Assembly: GCA_000827495.1 (NCBI GenBank)
Contig: KN817560.1
Coordinates: forward strand, 62,001 to 126,000
Source of the DNA: Hypholoma sublateritium FD-334 SS-4
Taxonomy: Eukaryota; Basidiomycota; Agaricomycetes; Agaricales; Strophariaceae
Direction: 5' to 3'
Length of the DNA stretch: 64,000 bases
A program made the position numbers and the translations under genes. This document shows positions 1 through 14,200 of this stretch, piece by piece; the first letter of the stretch is position 1, and the number at the start of each line of letters is the position of its first letter. The notes under the pieces were generated by a model. It saw nothing but the letters and a program-made list of their open reading frames with translations. It was not told the origin of the DNA and did not search any database.

Positions 1-775
1 TTCGTATTACATACCGACTGTTCTTAGAATATCACTGACCTGGACACATACACATTTACTTACCCCAGGTATTCCGAGTCAGCGCTTAGTACTCAGCACA
101 GTAGCTGAGCACCGTATACATTTTGTCTTCGTAAATAAGCTTAGTACCCCAGCTCCCCCGCGATCGGTCTTTTTTATAATTTGATTCTCGCGTTTGCGAG
201 TATACGTCGCTGCTTGGGGTAGGTATGAGTCTGCCAGTCATTGGATGTCGGAGAGGTGACTCAGGGTAGAATCTTGGGCATTGCTCTGCCACTTTGCGCA
301 GGATACTATCGACTTTTTTCTGATAACGCAGACCTGCCACACAAATTCCAATGGCTTGGACAAGGTTTGGACCAGGAAAAAATTATATCGCTGAGCCCGA
401 GTCGTTGAGCTGCTGTATCTGTTGATTAAATAAAATACAAGGAAAATGATAATGTCGGGGGGAACCGAGAACATCCAACCTGTACGTATCACCTGAGATG
501 ACATACTTAGTATATCAATTGATCTCAATAGAATATGGGATTGCTAGAATACCTTTGACTGTGGCACATTACGTGCAACACACATAGGTCGCACAGGGAA
601 TTGGTAAGTCCGGCATTTGTCACCTGTAGTAGTGCTGCATCCTGGTCAAGCAGTGCGATCAGAGATGGTTAATCCCCGTCAATCATAATATCTGTGGTTT
701 AGTATAAGTACTTGAGTCAAAATCGATTATCAACATTATTCGCTGCTAGTGTCCCCTAGTTCACAACACCCTACA
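1..775. other. Left-edge stretch without an assigned gene
   Basis: No gene can be supported here. Two overlapping minus-strand frames (86-340 and 238-528) are open. The second encodes a hydrophobic run (PPDIIIFLVFYLI) that could be part of a membrane-protein exon, but no family is recognisable and no start or splice pattern ties the frames together. The last 100 bases are the promoter and 5' UTR of the gene that starts at 776. Confidence 0.4.
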
Positions 776-1554
776 ATGCCAGCCCACGAGATTGTATCCT
801 TCCCGGCTACGGACGCTTTTGCTGCTGACCCGATTGGAGTTTTAAAGACGGCCGCGGAATTCTTTGCCACTGTGGAAGGATGTCTGGGGTAACTATTTAA
901 CAAATCTGACCCTCGAGACGCTTAGAGCTGACAAGTAAATATAGTGTCTATGCTGGACTTGCTGAAGAAGAAAAGACCGGAAGTATCCTCATAAGTAAGT
1001 GGATACAATTTTAACATCTTTATCTCGCTTTACTCAATATTACCACTGGGATCTGTGGCAGTCTGGGAGACCCTGGAACACCATAAAGCGCTGGTCAAGC
1101 GCCCCGGGTACCCAGAGATCCTGGGCGTTAAGCCAGCTATTAACGGAGAGAGTAAGATCTACCACATCGACTTCAATCACAGCCCCAAGGCTGCCGTTAC
1201 GGCGCCTACCACTGAGGTTCTCGTCCTGACCCTGAAGGAAGGAAAGACAAAGGAGCAGCTCGACACCATTCTCGCCGCCACCGATCCGAAAATTATTGCA
1301 GATGATGGGGTATTTGGTCCTTCTGCCTGGGGTGCTACACAGGAGTCCGAAGGCGTTGTTGTCCTCCTCCTCGGTTGGGAAAGCTCCAAGGTTGGAATGA
1401 ATGTATTCCAACTTCTGCCACATGTTTTGCTGATTCTCGCGTGTAGAAACATTTAGAGGTCATCGGAAAGCCAACACACACCACCTTCGTCGAGAGCTTA
1501 AAAGAAACGGCCGATACCAAGGTGGTTCACGTCTCCTTCAAGAAGGTCTTCTAA
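776..1554 (+). CDS. Dimeric alpha/beta-barrel (ABM/Dabb-like) domain protein
   Basis: Four exons (776-888, 945-994, 1062-1390, 1447-1554) join in frame to exactly 600 bases, giving a 199-residue protein beginning MPAHEIVSFPATDAF and ending VVHVSFKKVF. Each intron is GT..AG. The first half has the look of an ABM/Dabb ferredoxin-like fold: a segment ending GVYAGLAEEEKTGSILI is followed by WETLEHHKAL, the usual helix after the Trp strand. The second half (VLVLTLKEG.., GVVVLLLGWESSKKHLEV) appears to repeat the same unit, so the protein may hold two such modules. Proteins of this fold include small monooxygenases and many uncharacterised fungal proteins. No catalytic residue can be assigned. The fold call rests on pattern recognition only. 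No signal peptide or membrane segment is seen. Confidence 0.7.
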
Positions 1555-2255
1555 GACAGCAGTATTACAAGGACTTTTTAGTCACTCAGAATCCCTTGAG
1601 CCAATGACAGCATTCATTGCGATGTACTGAGACCACAGACTCCTAGTACTTACACAGAACAATTATGCTGCCTTAAAGTTATGTTTCCTTTCGACGATTG
1701 AATGATATTCAGAATAAGACGCGAGGGAGTATAAATGGCGTCTAAATCGGGTAGCTCGCTTGCAAAGACGCGCGCCTATTATTTGCTGATCTAGTCGTGC
1801 AGTGTTCGGTATAAGTACTACTAGATTTGGATGAGTGGAAATGGTATATATATTATATGAATTTCAGGTCTCTCGTTTGGCCTCGGAGATATGAAGTTCG
1901 AAAGTAAGTACTTACTTATTGCGCAAAGGAGCAAGGAGTCTCGTTGGCACAAGAGTGGGCGCTTCAACTTCGGCCCGGGGTCGGATAAGATTACGTCTAC
2001 ATCAATTGGCACGTGAGTGTGATTGCCGCAAAGTTTTGAGCAGGCTGAGGCTGGCCGCTGCACTCACAGTACTGCACAGTGCACACAGAAGTCCAACCAT
2101 TTCCCGTTCGACTTGCGTTGAAAGTTCGACAGTATTTTCCGAGTTATCGACGGTACTTCTCTTAGAACGCCCGCCTTTTCCTTTTCCATTGATATCTTGC
2201 TTCTAGTACGACCAAAAGTTTTATAAACGACTTAATGCAGTGCTAGTCCTTCAAA
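1555..2255. other. Intergenic region upstream of midasin
   Basis: About 700 bases with no supported gene. It holds the 3' flank of the alpha/beta-barrel gene and the promoter of midasin, including a CACGTG site at 2010-2015 and several TTCGA-containing motifs (around 1899 and 2107-2130). Confidence 0.5.
2010..2015. promoter_or_regulatory. CACGTG palindrome upstream of MDN1
   Basis: A perfect CACGTG, the core E-box bound by bHLH factors such as Cbf1-type regulators, lies about 240 bases before the midasin start codon. Similar sites lie upstream of POP1, the Borealin/RICTOR pair, RSP5 and TAM41 in this window. A regulatory role is inferred. Confidence 0.35.
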
Positions 2256-5200
2256 ATGACTTTCACCATTGCCATTCACGACCCACTCGCGATCAACCTT
2301 CGCCTTCAAACAAGACGTCTTCTTTCAGAAATCCCACAAAATTCCGTGTATTATGAAGCCCTACACAAAACCTCTACAGCGCGACAACTACTCGCGACCC
2401 TGTCTCGTCTTTTGGCTCTTCCTCAATTCACACAAGTCGTTGCAACATTATTTCGCCCAATCTTGTTCGATCTATGTGTCAGATGGATAGGAGATGAAGC
2501 TATCGTGGAGAATGCTCTCGTTGCATTGTGTTACTTATTGGAAGTCCACGAAGAACTCTTCCCGTATGTCGTTCTTTGTCCCCCAGAACGCTGATTTTTG
2601 AGCCCTCAATTCTATAGTATCCTCAATAAAATACTCTTCCTGCATTATAAAAATGGACCATTGTATTTCACCTCTGGATTCCCCAACCCTGTATCTATTG
2701 AAACGCTACGACTCCAACGTCTCCTCCTCGCATACTACAGAATTTTACAAGCCAATCGAGAATTGCCTAGTCAACTACTTTGGTCTCCAGAGCCTCTATC
2801 TAAACTGATATGGGCACCACACCTTGATAATGCCGCTCGGTTACTCGCCATTCGATGTTACTCTTTGCAAACCGGGATGGGAGAAGCGGAGAGAGTGAGA
2901 ATGGAACGTGAGGTCCTTGGAGAACCTTGCGGAGTTGATTGTCGACTCAATTTTGGGAAAAGCCTGGCTGGAGAAGAACAGGAAGTCGATGGATGGATTA
3001 TGCCTGTCCTCGAGTTGAAACGCGTGCAAAAGGAGCGCAATAACATTGTTAGGGAAGAGGTGCATTACTTTTTGACGGAAGGAGAAGATTCAATATTCCT
3101 GGAAGAGGGTGATTTGTGGTACGTCGATTTCTTTCTTTTCAATGCATCCGTCATCTAATGAGTGCTCAGTCCCCACACCGCTTATGTAAACGGTATTTTG
3201 CTCCTGAAGTCATCGCCGGTTGCTTCCACGAAATCATCCCTCATCCCGTTACCTTCTTCGATTGACGCTCTTCGCCACCTCGCTTTGAATATATCGAGTG
3301 GGCTTCCAACTCTCCTTACTTCGGCGCCGTCTGCAGGAAAGGCGCTACTCCTTCAGCACATTGCCAGCATCGTTCAGCCAGAAACTGAAAACCAGATTGT
3401 TACTATACATCTTGCAGATACTTCACTTGATCCTCGGGGACTACTAGGCGCTTATGTTTCCTCCACCGTTCGCCCCGGAACTTTTGATTGGAAAGAAGGC
3501 GTTCTTGTTCGTTCTATGCGGGAAGGACGATGGATTGTTCTTGAAGACATCGATCGCGGAAGCAACGAAGTTCTTGGGGTCATCAAGCCGCTCATTGAAT
3601 CAATGTACCTCGGGAAATGGATAGGTGGCCGTGGGCGGATCAGTGTCCCCGGGCGTGGAATTGTCACTGCTCACAGTGATTTTATGCTGTTCGCCACGCG
3701 ATCGACATCCGCCGGTCGCAATGGTACCTTTCACCCAGCTACATTCTTCGGATGCCACAAATTTTCGGAAGTCATCGTGCAGTCACCTTCTTTGGTGGAG
3801 TTACAGACCATCGTCGACACAAAACACCCGCGTCTGGCTGGCCGGGCTGGAGAATTAATCGTGAATCTGTGGGGGTCAGTTCTGAGACTGGGCTCGCAGC
3901 GTTCTGGTCGAGATGTTGGTATTCGCGAACTACTGAAATTTTGCCTACGAATCGATAAACTCTTTCCTTCCTCACATAAAACTATGGACGTCGACTCGGT
4001 CAGCTCCGGCGAGTCTCATCCTTCAAGTTGGGCTGAATTGTTTCCAAACCCGTCTTTGAGGGAAGACATTTATCTCGAGGCCCGCGACGTCTTTTTCGGC
4101 GCTGGGACAATGATGGCTTCAGCCAACGCGCATTCCAAGGTCGTCGCGCAAGTTGTCGGTGAGGCTCTAGGTCTCGACGCCGATAGGCAGCAATGGGTTT
4201 TGGAAGGAAAGCTCCCCGAAATCGATATCGAAAAAGATGTCAACGGACGGACAATAGCCCTGCGCTTAGGACGGACTCGCCTCCCAGCTCGTTCAGCGAA
4301 AGGCGACATCTCAGCCATCCCTTCCCGACCTTTTGCGATGCATAAACCTGCTGTGAAACTTCTTTCTCGAATCGCCAATGCTGTCGCACATGGTGAGCCG
4401 GTGCTGCTGACTGGAGAAACAGGAACAGGGAAGACTAGTATAATCTCTCATCTTGCAACGCTCTTGAACGTGCCACTGATCTCTCTGAATCTTTCGCATC
4501 AAACTGAGTCCTCGGACCTCATTGGAGGTCTCAAGCCTATCGATACTCGCATTCCCGGATCCACTTTGCAGGAGAAATTCATTGCACTCTTTGCCGCTAC
4601 CTTCAGCAGAAGGAAGAACGAAAAGTTTGAAGCCGAAGTTCGGAAAGCAGTCAACGAGTGTAAGTGGAAGCGGGCTGTTGGACTTTGGAAAGAAAGCGTT
4701 AGATTAGCCACGGAGAGAATACAAGCCAGATATGTCGAAAACGAACAGTAAGCCATAATTTACTCCGTTCGTGACCTTGATCTACAATTGATACGCGTCA
4801 CGTAGCGTCCGGCCTTCACTACTAGACAACGAAGCTCCTAGAAAGCGGCGTAGAATGGATCGCCTGGAAGTAAAGTCGTCGGAACATGAATGGACAATGT
4901 TTCTATCAGAGGTAGAAGATTTCGATGTTCAACATGTGCAAGGAAAGGGGAAATTCGCGTTCGGTTTCGTGGAAGGGCCGCTGATCAAAGCACTTCGAAA
5001 TGGAGCTTGGTATGCCACCCTCGTCATCTGCGACAGTTCTAGCTAATTATTCATCTTCTAGGGTATTGTTAGATGAAGTCAACCTTGCTAGCCCAGAAAC
5101 ATTGGAGTCGCTCTCTGGACTCCTGAATAGCCCAACGGCGTCTATAACCCTGACTGAACATGGATCTTTGGAGCCTATCCCTCGTCACCCAGATTTCCGT

Positions 5201-8200
5201 CTATTTGCTTGTATGAACCCCGCCACCGATGTCGGTAAAAAGGATCTGCCGCCGCCAATCCGCACTCGCTTTACAGAGATCGACGTCCCGTCCCCTGATG
5301 CAGACAAAGAAACGCTACTCAGCATCGTCTCCCAATACATTGGTCACATCGCAGTTGGGGACAAAAGGATCATCATGGATGTGGCCGAGTTCTATTCTGC
5401 TGTCAAACATGTTGCGGAGAGTCGACAAATCTCTGATGGAGCGAATCACAGACCCCACTTTAGCATGCGAACCTTGGTTCGCGCTCTCACATTTGCAGCA
5501 GATACAGCCAGTGAATATAGTCTGCGTAGGTCAATATGGGAAGGTTGTCTTATGGCATTCACTATGGTCCTGGACTCAGCAAGTGCTGAGGTTGTCACGG
5601 GATTGGCTCGCAAACATTTGCTCTCCGGTGTCCGGAATCCTCGAGCCCTCCTTTCGAAAGATCCCGCTCCTCCTGCTCAAGGAGCTCACGTAAAATTTGG
5701 GCCGTTCTATCTGGAGAAAGGACCTCTGCAGGAAATTTCAAAGGAAGATTATATCATGACTCCTTCCGTCGAGCAGAAACTCGTTGATTTGGCGCGGATC
5801 ATATTGACTAGAAAGTTTCCTGTGCTAATTGAAGGTCCAACATCCAGTGGCAAGACGAGCTCTATCGAATACCTTGCGAAACGTACAGGACACCGATTTG
5901 TCCGCATAAACAATCATGATCACACCGACATTCAGGAATATCTGGGTTCATACATATCAGACCCGTTGACTGGAAAACTGGTGTTTAAGGACGGCTTATT
6001 GGTTCAAGCCTTACGATTTGGTCATTGGATTGTTTTGGATGAATTGAATTTGGCTCCTACTGATGTATTGGAAGCCCTCAATCGTTTGCTGGACGACAAT
6101 CGCGAGCTGGTCATCCCAGAAACCCAGGAAGTAATCCGACCTCACCCCAGTTTCATGCTCTTCGCCACCCAAAATCCTCCCGGGCTATATGCTGGAAGAA
6201 AGGTTCTTTCTCGCGCTTTCCGAAATCGATTCCTGGAGGTTCACTTCGATGATGTGCCTCAAAGCGAGTTGGAGACGATTCTTTGCCAACGATGCCAAAT
6301 TGCGCCTTCATACGGGAAGAAAATCGTAACTGTTTTCCATGAACTTCAAAAACGCAGGCAAACCGGCCGAGTGTTCGAAAGCAAGCAAGGCTTCGCCACA
6401 CTTCGCGACCTCTTCCGATGGGCTGGACGTGATGCCGTCGGATATCAGGAATTGGCTGAAAACGGTTATATGCTGCTTGCAGAGCGTACGCGTCGAGTAG
6501 AGGACAAAGAAGTCGTCAAAGAAGTCATAGAATTAGTGATGAATGTCAAGTTAGACGAGGACCACATGTACGATCTCTTTCGACCGGATCTTGACGCCCA
6601 GTCATTCCTCGGGCGGCCGCTCCTTTCCACCTCTGAAACCACCTGGACGAAGGCGATGCAACGTTTATACACCTTGGTTTGTCGAGGTTTGAGATTCAAT
6701 GAACCCATTTTGCTGGTGGGAGAAACGGGATCTGGCAAAACATCTGTGTGTCAAGTATTCGCCGAAGCCACGTCGCAACGTTTATTGACCCTCAATTGCC
6801 ATCAAAACACCGAGACAGCCGATCTCATTGGTGGGCTTCGACCGGTTAGAAATCGAAGCGCCCTGCAGGCCGATATCATAAAAGAGGCGGCCTCGGTCCT
6901 CGATGAAGCAGGTATTGAGGTGGCTCTCCCTGCCACCATAGATGCGCTGGACAGTATCTTATCTTCTATCTTAAAAGGCCCTTTACAACTGGACATCCAC
7001 ACTCGTACTTCTTTGGAAGGAATTCGGTCTCGACTTCTGCGATTACATTCTATCTTCGAATGGTACGACGGCCCTTTGATCGAAGCTATGAATAACGGAG
7101 ATGTGTTTTTACTGGACGAAATTTCACTTGCGGACGACTCTGTCCTCGAACGTCTCAACAGTGTGCTCGAACCTAGTCGATCGATCGTCCTTGCTGAGCG
7201 GGGTGGAACTGAATCCGCGGATCCTGCTATTCACGCTTCGAATGGATTCAAGTTGATCGCAACCATGAATCCCGGTGGTGATTATGGAAAAAAGGAATTG
7301 TCCCCAGCACTGCGCAATAGGTTCACGGAAATCTGGGTCCCGGCAGTCGACAAACGCGAGGACTTGGAATTGATCGTTAATAGCCTCTGGTGCTTGGAGT
7401 CCTTACGTGGTTATACCTCGCCGCTTCTCGATTTTATTGAATGGCTTTGTCTGCATGTCGGTGATAAGTCTCTGCTGAGCTTGCGAGATATCCTGGTACG
7501 TAATGTCATCCTGAGCATTGCTATGTCATTCTTACCTTTAGCAAACAGGCCTGGGTAGTTTTCATCAATTCCGCATATAAACCAGAAAGATCGGACTGTG
7601 TTCTTGGAGTTGAGCTGTTTGTGAGTTCAAGTTTATTCATCTGGTCCATCTTGTGCAACTCATATACGTTGGTAGCATCACGCTGCACATATGACCTATT
7701 TAGATGGATTGAGCTCTCTTCCGCAATTGGCGGCATATTCTCGAGATGCATTGAGTTGCTTGAAAGCAGATGCCACAGCAAAACTCCAAGAACTGGTACC
7801 GTTGCCTGAACCTATGGGGTCTAAGGTTTCTGTTCATGACCAGTCGGAATTCGTTCAACTTGGATCCTTCGCCATAGCCAGAGGAAACATAGAAGTACCA
7901 TCGCGTCAACCATTCAATTTCGCTGCTCCCACCACTCTCGATAACGCTATGCGTATTGTCAGGGCTTGTCAAGTACTGAAACCCATTCTTTTGGAGGGAA
8001 GTCCTGGTGTTGGGAAGACAAGTCTAGTCACCGCGCTCGCTAATATTTCTGGTCACCACTTATGCCGCATCAATTTATCTGACCAAACAGATCTGATTGA
8101 TCTATTTGGTTCAGACCTGCCAGTAGAAGGAGGAAGTTCAGGGGAGTTTGCCTGGAAAGATGCTGAATTCCTCAAAGCTCTGCAAGAAGGACACTGGGTT

Positions 8201-11200
8201 CTGCTCGATGAAATGAACTTAGCACCTCAGGCGGTGCTTGAAGGTCTCAACGCCATCCTTGATCACCGTGGGACAGTTTACATTCCCGAACTCAATCGCT
8301 CATTCAAACGACATCCTGCATTCCGCATCTTCGCTGCGCAAAATCCACTTCACCAAGGAGGCGGTCGGAAAGGACTCCCAAAATCATTTGTAAATCGATT
8401 CACGAAGGTCTATATCGAGGAACTCACTCCCGACGACCTTTACACCGTCTGCTCGCATATCTTCCCAGACATCAACGAAAGTGTCCTTCGAGGTATGATT
8501 ACCTTCAACATTCAGCTGAGCGAGCGGGTGACTCTTCAACGTGCCTTCGGTCAGGACGGATCGCCCTGGGAGTTCAATTTGCGGGATGTCGTTCGTTGGG
8601 GAACACTCCTCACGTCGTCTAATTCGCTTCGGGACCCGCAGCTCTATCTCCAAACTGTTTACCTCCAGCGGTTCCGCAACCTTCGAGATCGCAAGTTCGC
8701 CCGCGGTTTGTTTGACAAAATATTCTGCACTACAAGCGAATCTCTGGAAGCGCCACCTCCATGGACCTTCACTCCAAACGAGGTTCAATTTGGAAGCTTT
8801 ACATCCAGTAGACTGAATTTTTCTCCTCTCGCGCGCCCGCCTCGCGTTCTGAAATCCCAGTTATCTGCCTTAGAGTCGCTTGGCCACTGTATCTCGCAAT
8901 CATCTCTTGCGATATTAACGGGACCCAAAAATAGCGGGAAATCGGATATCGTTCGCACACTGGCGAATTTCATCGGAACTCCTCTGTGGGAAGTGTCTAT
9001 GAACAGTGCCACCGATACCATGGACATCCTCGGAAGTTTCGAGCAGGTTGATATGCGGAAACGGCTGCTGAGCATACTTGACGAGGTCATCAGCCTATTG
9101 GACAATGCCATTCGTCTTTCTTTGGGATCACAAGTGTTTGTTCCTCGCTCGAATCAAGCTCGGACGTTGCGGAGTGCCTGCGAAAGGGCTATTGCACATG
9201 ATGTCTCACACCTAACAGAGCAAATGATTCAATTGGTGTCTGCGTTAGCTGCAATGGGATCAAATACACAGTCTCGCTACCAAGAGATTGAATTATCTTT
9301 GAGGTCTATGTCCAAGTCTGCCGCGGGTCAATTTGAATGGGTGGATGGCCCTCTCGTCAAAGCGATGAAATGCGGCCAATGGCTGCTCCTTGATGGCGCC
9401 AATCTTTGTGGACCCTCTGTTCTTGATCGTCTCAACTCATTATGCGAAGCTGACGGATCATTGACGCTAAGCGAACGAGGTTTCGTAGATGGTAATGTTC
9501 AATTGATCAAGCCTCACCCAAACTTCAGGCTGTTCATGTCCGTCGACCCTCATTACGGAGAACTCTCGCGCGCAATGCGTAACCGAGGCATCGAAATCGC
9601 CCTGCTGGCTGATCCCCTTGCAGACGATATTCAAATTCTCCATGATCATCACCGCCTATCCGTGGCGACGCCCTACGCACCCGGAAATCTGAAGAGTCAA
9701 CATCTTTTCTTTAGTGCTGCAAGGCGTGGCTTGCTTGAATGCCAAACTTCAAATTCAGCTTCTCTGTATTCAAGCGGTCGTTATTTCGATCAAGATTCTG
9801 CGCTTTCGAGCCTCGTTGATCAAGTGCCGGAACTGCTAGTTTCCTCGGCAGATGTTGACGAGTCAGCATGGATATCGGTTCTTTCCAAGACACTGACGCC
9901 TGCATATATGCCCTATGTAACCCGTTACCTTTCCTGCTATACCCCCCAACCAAGTGGCATAATTGCTGAATTCTTTGCAAAATTCCCCGGTAATGCCCTT
10001 AATGCAGCGCTTGTAGCATGTAGGGATGCATACGCTCTTCACAAATGCATTTCTCTGGATTCCATTGCGCACCAGGTTAGTGTGTTCGGTATATCAGTTT
10101 TGTTTTTTCTTAACCCTTCCTCATGTAGCCGATGTATTTCCACTGGAATGATGGAACAGTGGCGATAGATTACTTTAAAGGGGACACTTTCATCTCTCGT
10201 ACATGCTTGCTCGAGACCTTGAACCTTGCATCTAATCTGATCCTCTGCAAGCCTAACGAACTTCTGGACTTGGCTCAGGATATCTCATTTTCCAAAGCAA
10301 GAGATCAACAAACTCGCGAGGCAGGTATTCGTTTATATCAGGGAACTGTCCAAGTTGCATCGGAAGTGTTATCATCACCGTTCGTGGTGTGTGAAAGTAG
10401 CCTAGTGAGTTTTTCAGAATATACTGATGAAACATCACTGAACAGAACGAAGGCTTCTATCAAATTAGCATCTACTCTCCTCAACTATTCTGTGTATCTC
10501 AAAAATGCCCTCAAATCACCCTCCTCAGATTTCTCTGCTCTCCATGCCATCTGCAATTGGTTTTTGAAGTCCCTCGGAAATTGTCTAGAACCATTCGTGC
10601 CATTGTTAGACAGTGTGAAGGCACTTCACGATGCAATATCTCTCTCCACGGGTCTCGGTTTGTTCGTCATCTGGTCGACGCTTTATATGGATGATTTACC
10701 CCAGGATCTCCGCAAACTGATGAACCGAACAAATGTGTTGTCTTCTTCGTTGATCGAGTCCGCAGACGCACCAGGTAGATAATCAGTCTCCTAAACTTAA
10801 TCTCAACTTACCTTTTCCATAGCAATTCGCCTCCAATCTTTCAATGTCCTCAGCATGGAATCATTGCCATCACTTCTCAAGTCTTCAAAGTCTGCTCTGT
10901 CAGATGTCAGGGCCAGTCTTGACGAGGTTCGTTTATAATTATGAGAAGGTCGGCTTAACCTCATGGTATTTTTAGTGCCTATCTATCAACAGCTCCAATA
11001 TGCACTTTGACCATTCGTGGTCGATTGAGCCGCGCTTGATCATTTTGGAGTTAGATGCCCTCGCGTCCTACTCGAGATCTTGTGATATGAAGGTAATTTT
11101 CTCTTGCTTGCGTTATCTGACTTCAATCTGTCTAACATCCACAATAGCTTTTGAGCGATGTTATGCGCGAGATCATTTCACTGACATGTCACACGAAAAA

Positions 11201-14200
11201 CGCATCCCTCGTTCGAATAATCCCGTATCAACACCTTTTATGGTCATCCGAGGTCGGAATGGGTGAGCACCTTATCATTTTTGTATTGCTTTGACAACTT
11301 ATCTTTCAAATTGAAGTGTCGGCTTCGCTCCTTGCAAAGGCCCAGATGCAATGGTTTGACGGCCTTTGGAACATCCAACTGGGAAACTCGGTAAGAGTCC
11401 AGTACATCCATCTCGTCAAATATGCAAATTAACCTACATGTCTTCGCAGAGGATATCAGGACCCGCCGTCTTATTTCACCCGATTTCCCTCCACGATGCG
11501 ATCTCGACTTGGTAAGTTTGATAGATATTGCAGATAAACTATTTAACAATATATCTTCAATAGTGACATGGACCAAGTAAACCTCACGATGCTAGCGCAA
11601 CATGACGACGTTCTTCGCCGGCAAGCGCATTTAGCCATCGTCCAATCGAAGCAGACCGCAAATAGAATGTCACAGTTATATGTTGTTCTCTTCCAAAGTG
11701 TGGCCATAGTGCGTATCTTTCCTCCATCCTCTGCCACCCAAGCTGACATAAACAAAAGGTCGCTTCTGCGTTTTCATCGACGTTCGATCCGATAGTATAT
11801 AAAGCTATACAGACAGCTTCCAGTGCTGTCCAAGGAGATTTTTCGCAAGCGCTTGAGAGATTATTCGCCTTTTTGCTGACCTCCAGTGACAAGGCATTAG
11901 TGACTGCCATCGAAAAGGAAGTAAACCCACTTAGAACGATGATGGCCGGTGCAACTCCTCTCCAGGTAATGGGCCTGGCTTGGGTTGGCATTAGCCGCCT
12001 CCTTTCAAATCTCGTCATCCCAGACACTCCCGTGGACCCTGCTGCCGTTCATAACTGCCTTTACAATCGTTTGCGACATGAAAAGGACAACATACGCGCT
12101 CAAATATCTTTACACCAGCAACTTGAAGGGCTACTGACAGGAAATGAAAACAATGATTTCATCCAGTATCTCGCGCCGCAATTCGACCAAAATCTCGTAC
12201 AGCTTGCCGAACTCCCGGTTATCCCGTGCCGTGACGACGTCTCCAGGTTACATCTTTTCTGGTCCGAAGTCTTGCAATTCCAGTCAAGCATATTGCCACC
12301 CTCCAAGTTGGATCCCTTGGTCTCTGCTCTTCTCCAAGGTGACGCACAAGCCGTCCTTCGAGAGCAAGTCACCCAAGATTCTCTCCGAGGCTTTTATCAA
12401 CGATTGGATTCCGTGTATCCGGAATTTGCAGATATCAGTGCTTTGTTGAAACTTTCTGTGCTTTACATGCGCCTGGGCCTCAGGACAGTCCTGGAATCTA
12501 CCTCGGCCCATCTTTCTGCAAATCCCTCGGCAGAGCTAGTTGCTACACTTGTATCCTTCCCATCGGTTGCCGGCTCAGACAGTTTAATTTCCAAATCACA
12601 AATTGTCGGCCCTCCGGGTACTGGTGCATTCCGCCATGTGTTGCTGGCATTGGGGGCTTTATCCTCCGAATATTCCATTGGTCTTCGAAACGAAAGGCAT
12701 ATCAAGTCTCTTCATGTTGCTTATGAGCAGGCCATTGGTCTTTGGCTCATTGACCGGGCAAAAGAAAAAAAAGAGACTGAAGACGCAAGCACATTGTACC
12801 GAACAGTGAATTATGATGCTGTCACCGAAGTGGAAATCGAAGAAGAAGAGTTCTTAGCCATGTTCCCAACCTTTGAGGATGCTCTGGAGACAGACATAGC
12901 TCCCGCCGGCTCACAAACGGCGCCATCTTCCCTTCTAGTGCAATCGGAGGACATGTCGACCCTTCTTCGTATTCACTACCTTCTAACCGGCCTATGCCAC
13001 GCAGATGCATGCGGTACAGTATACACCGAAATAAAAAGCAAGATTGTCCAGGAAATCGTGATGGAATGTCCAGAATGCCTTCCTGAGACTTTGGACTCAG
13101 TTGGAATTCCGTTCCAACTCGATATCTTACAGAGTTGTATCCTCTCCCTCGACACAAAACAAAACCCCTCTGTTCCAACTTATAACTTCTATAACGATTC
13201 AAATTACACGGAACTCAAAAAAGGAGCAAGTATCATCGACTCACTGAGGAGACGATTGGTTGGCATATCTCAAGAATGGCCTGATCAAATGGTCGTTCAA
13301 CACCTTATTGAAAGGTGTAACACCATCCTTGGTATGAGTTCGAAAACTTCCATTGCCAAAGCTATCTCTATGCTAGAGCAACTACTAGTACAAAGCGAAG
13401 ACTGGGAGATGTACTCAAATCGACACAACTCCATTAAGCTACACCAAGAGGAAATTGTCCGTCTCATGGTTGACTGGAGGCGATTAGAATTGGCATGTTG
13501 GCAAACTCTTTTGGATTCCCAAGCAAAAACATTCACGGCAGACCTTGCCCAATGGTGGTTCCGGTTGTATGATGCCGTTATCCGTGGCCCACTGAATATC
13601 CTTGACGAGGCGTCTAAAGAAGACGATCAAGGTCTGAATCGATATCTCGAAACACTTATTCCCCTTCTCGACGATTTCGTTACTTCAAGCCCCCTTGGAC
13701 AATTCGAACCTCGAATGCAGTTGATTCAAAGTTTTGAGCGATACATCATATTAATCGCCCCTTCAAAGTCGGATCATCAACGTTCCGCCCTGGAGCGCGT
13801 CGCTCGCATTCTGAATGCTTCATACCGGTATTATTATCTTTTCGTTGATCCCCTACAAAAACGCTTGATGGATGAAAAGGCCATACTGGAAAAAGAAGTC
13901 AAGAATTTCATCAAGCTTGCGAGTTGGAAAGACATCAACGTACAGGCTCTCAAACAAAGTGCCCAACGAACGCACAGACAATTGTACAAAATTATGCGTA
14001 AATTCCGAGATATCTTGAGACAGCCAATCGCCGCCCAACTTCAACCTTTCCTTGCCGGAGACGTGGAAATCCAGGCCTTGTCACTCGAACGAATTTCTCC
14101 TTCGAATCTAATTATCTCCCACCCTCAAAGCTCTCTTGGGATACTTGTCAACGAAACCCAAACTTCCATAGGCCCCGCTCACCTTTTGAACCTCCAGAAG

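Noticed and set aside
10381..10445. A GTGAGT..CAG stretch within midasin that looks like an intron
   Set aside because: The open frame reads through it with midasin-like sequence on both sides, and removing the 41 bases would shift the frame.
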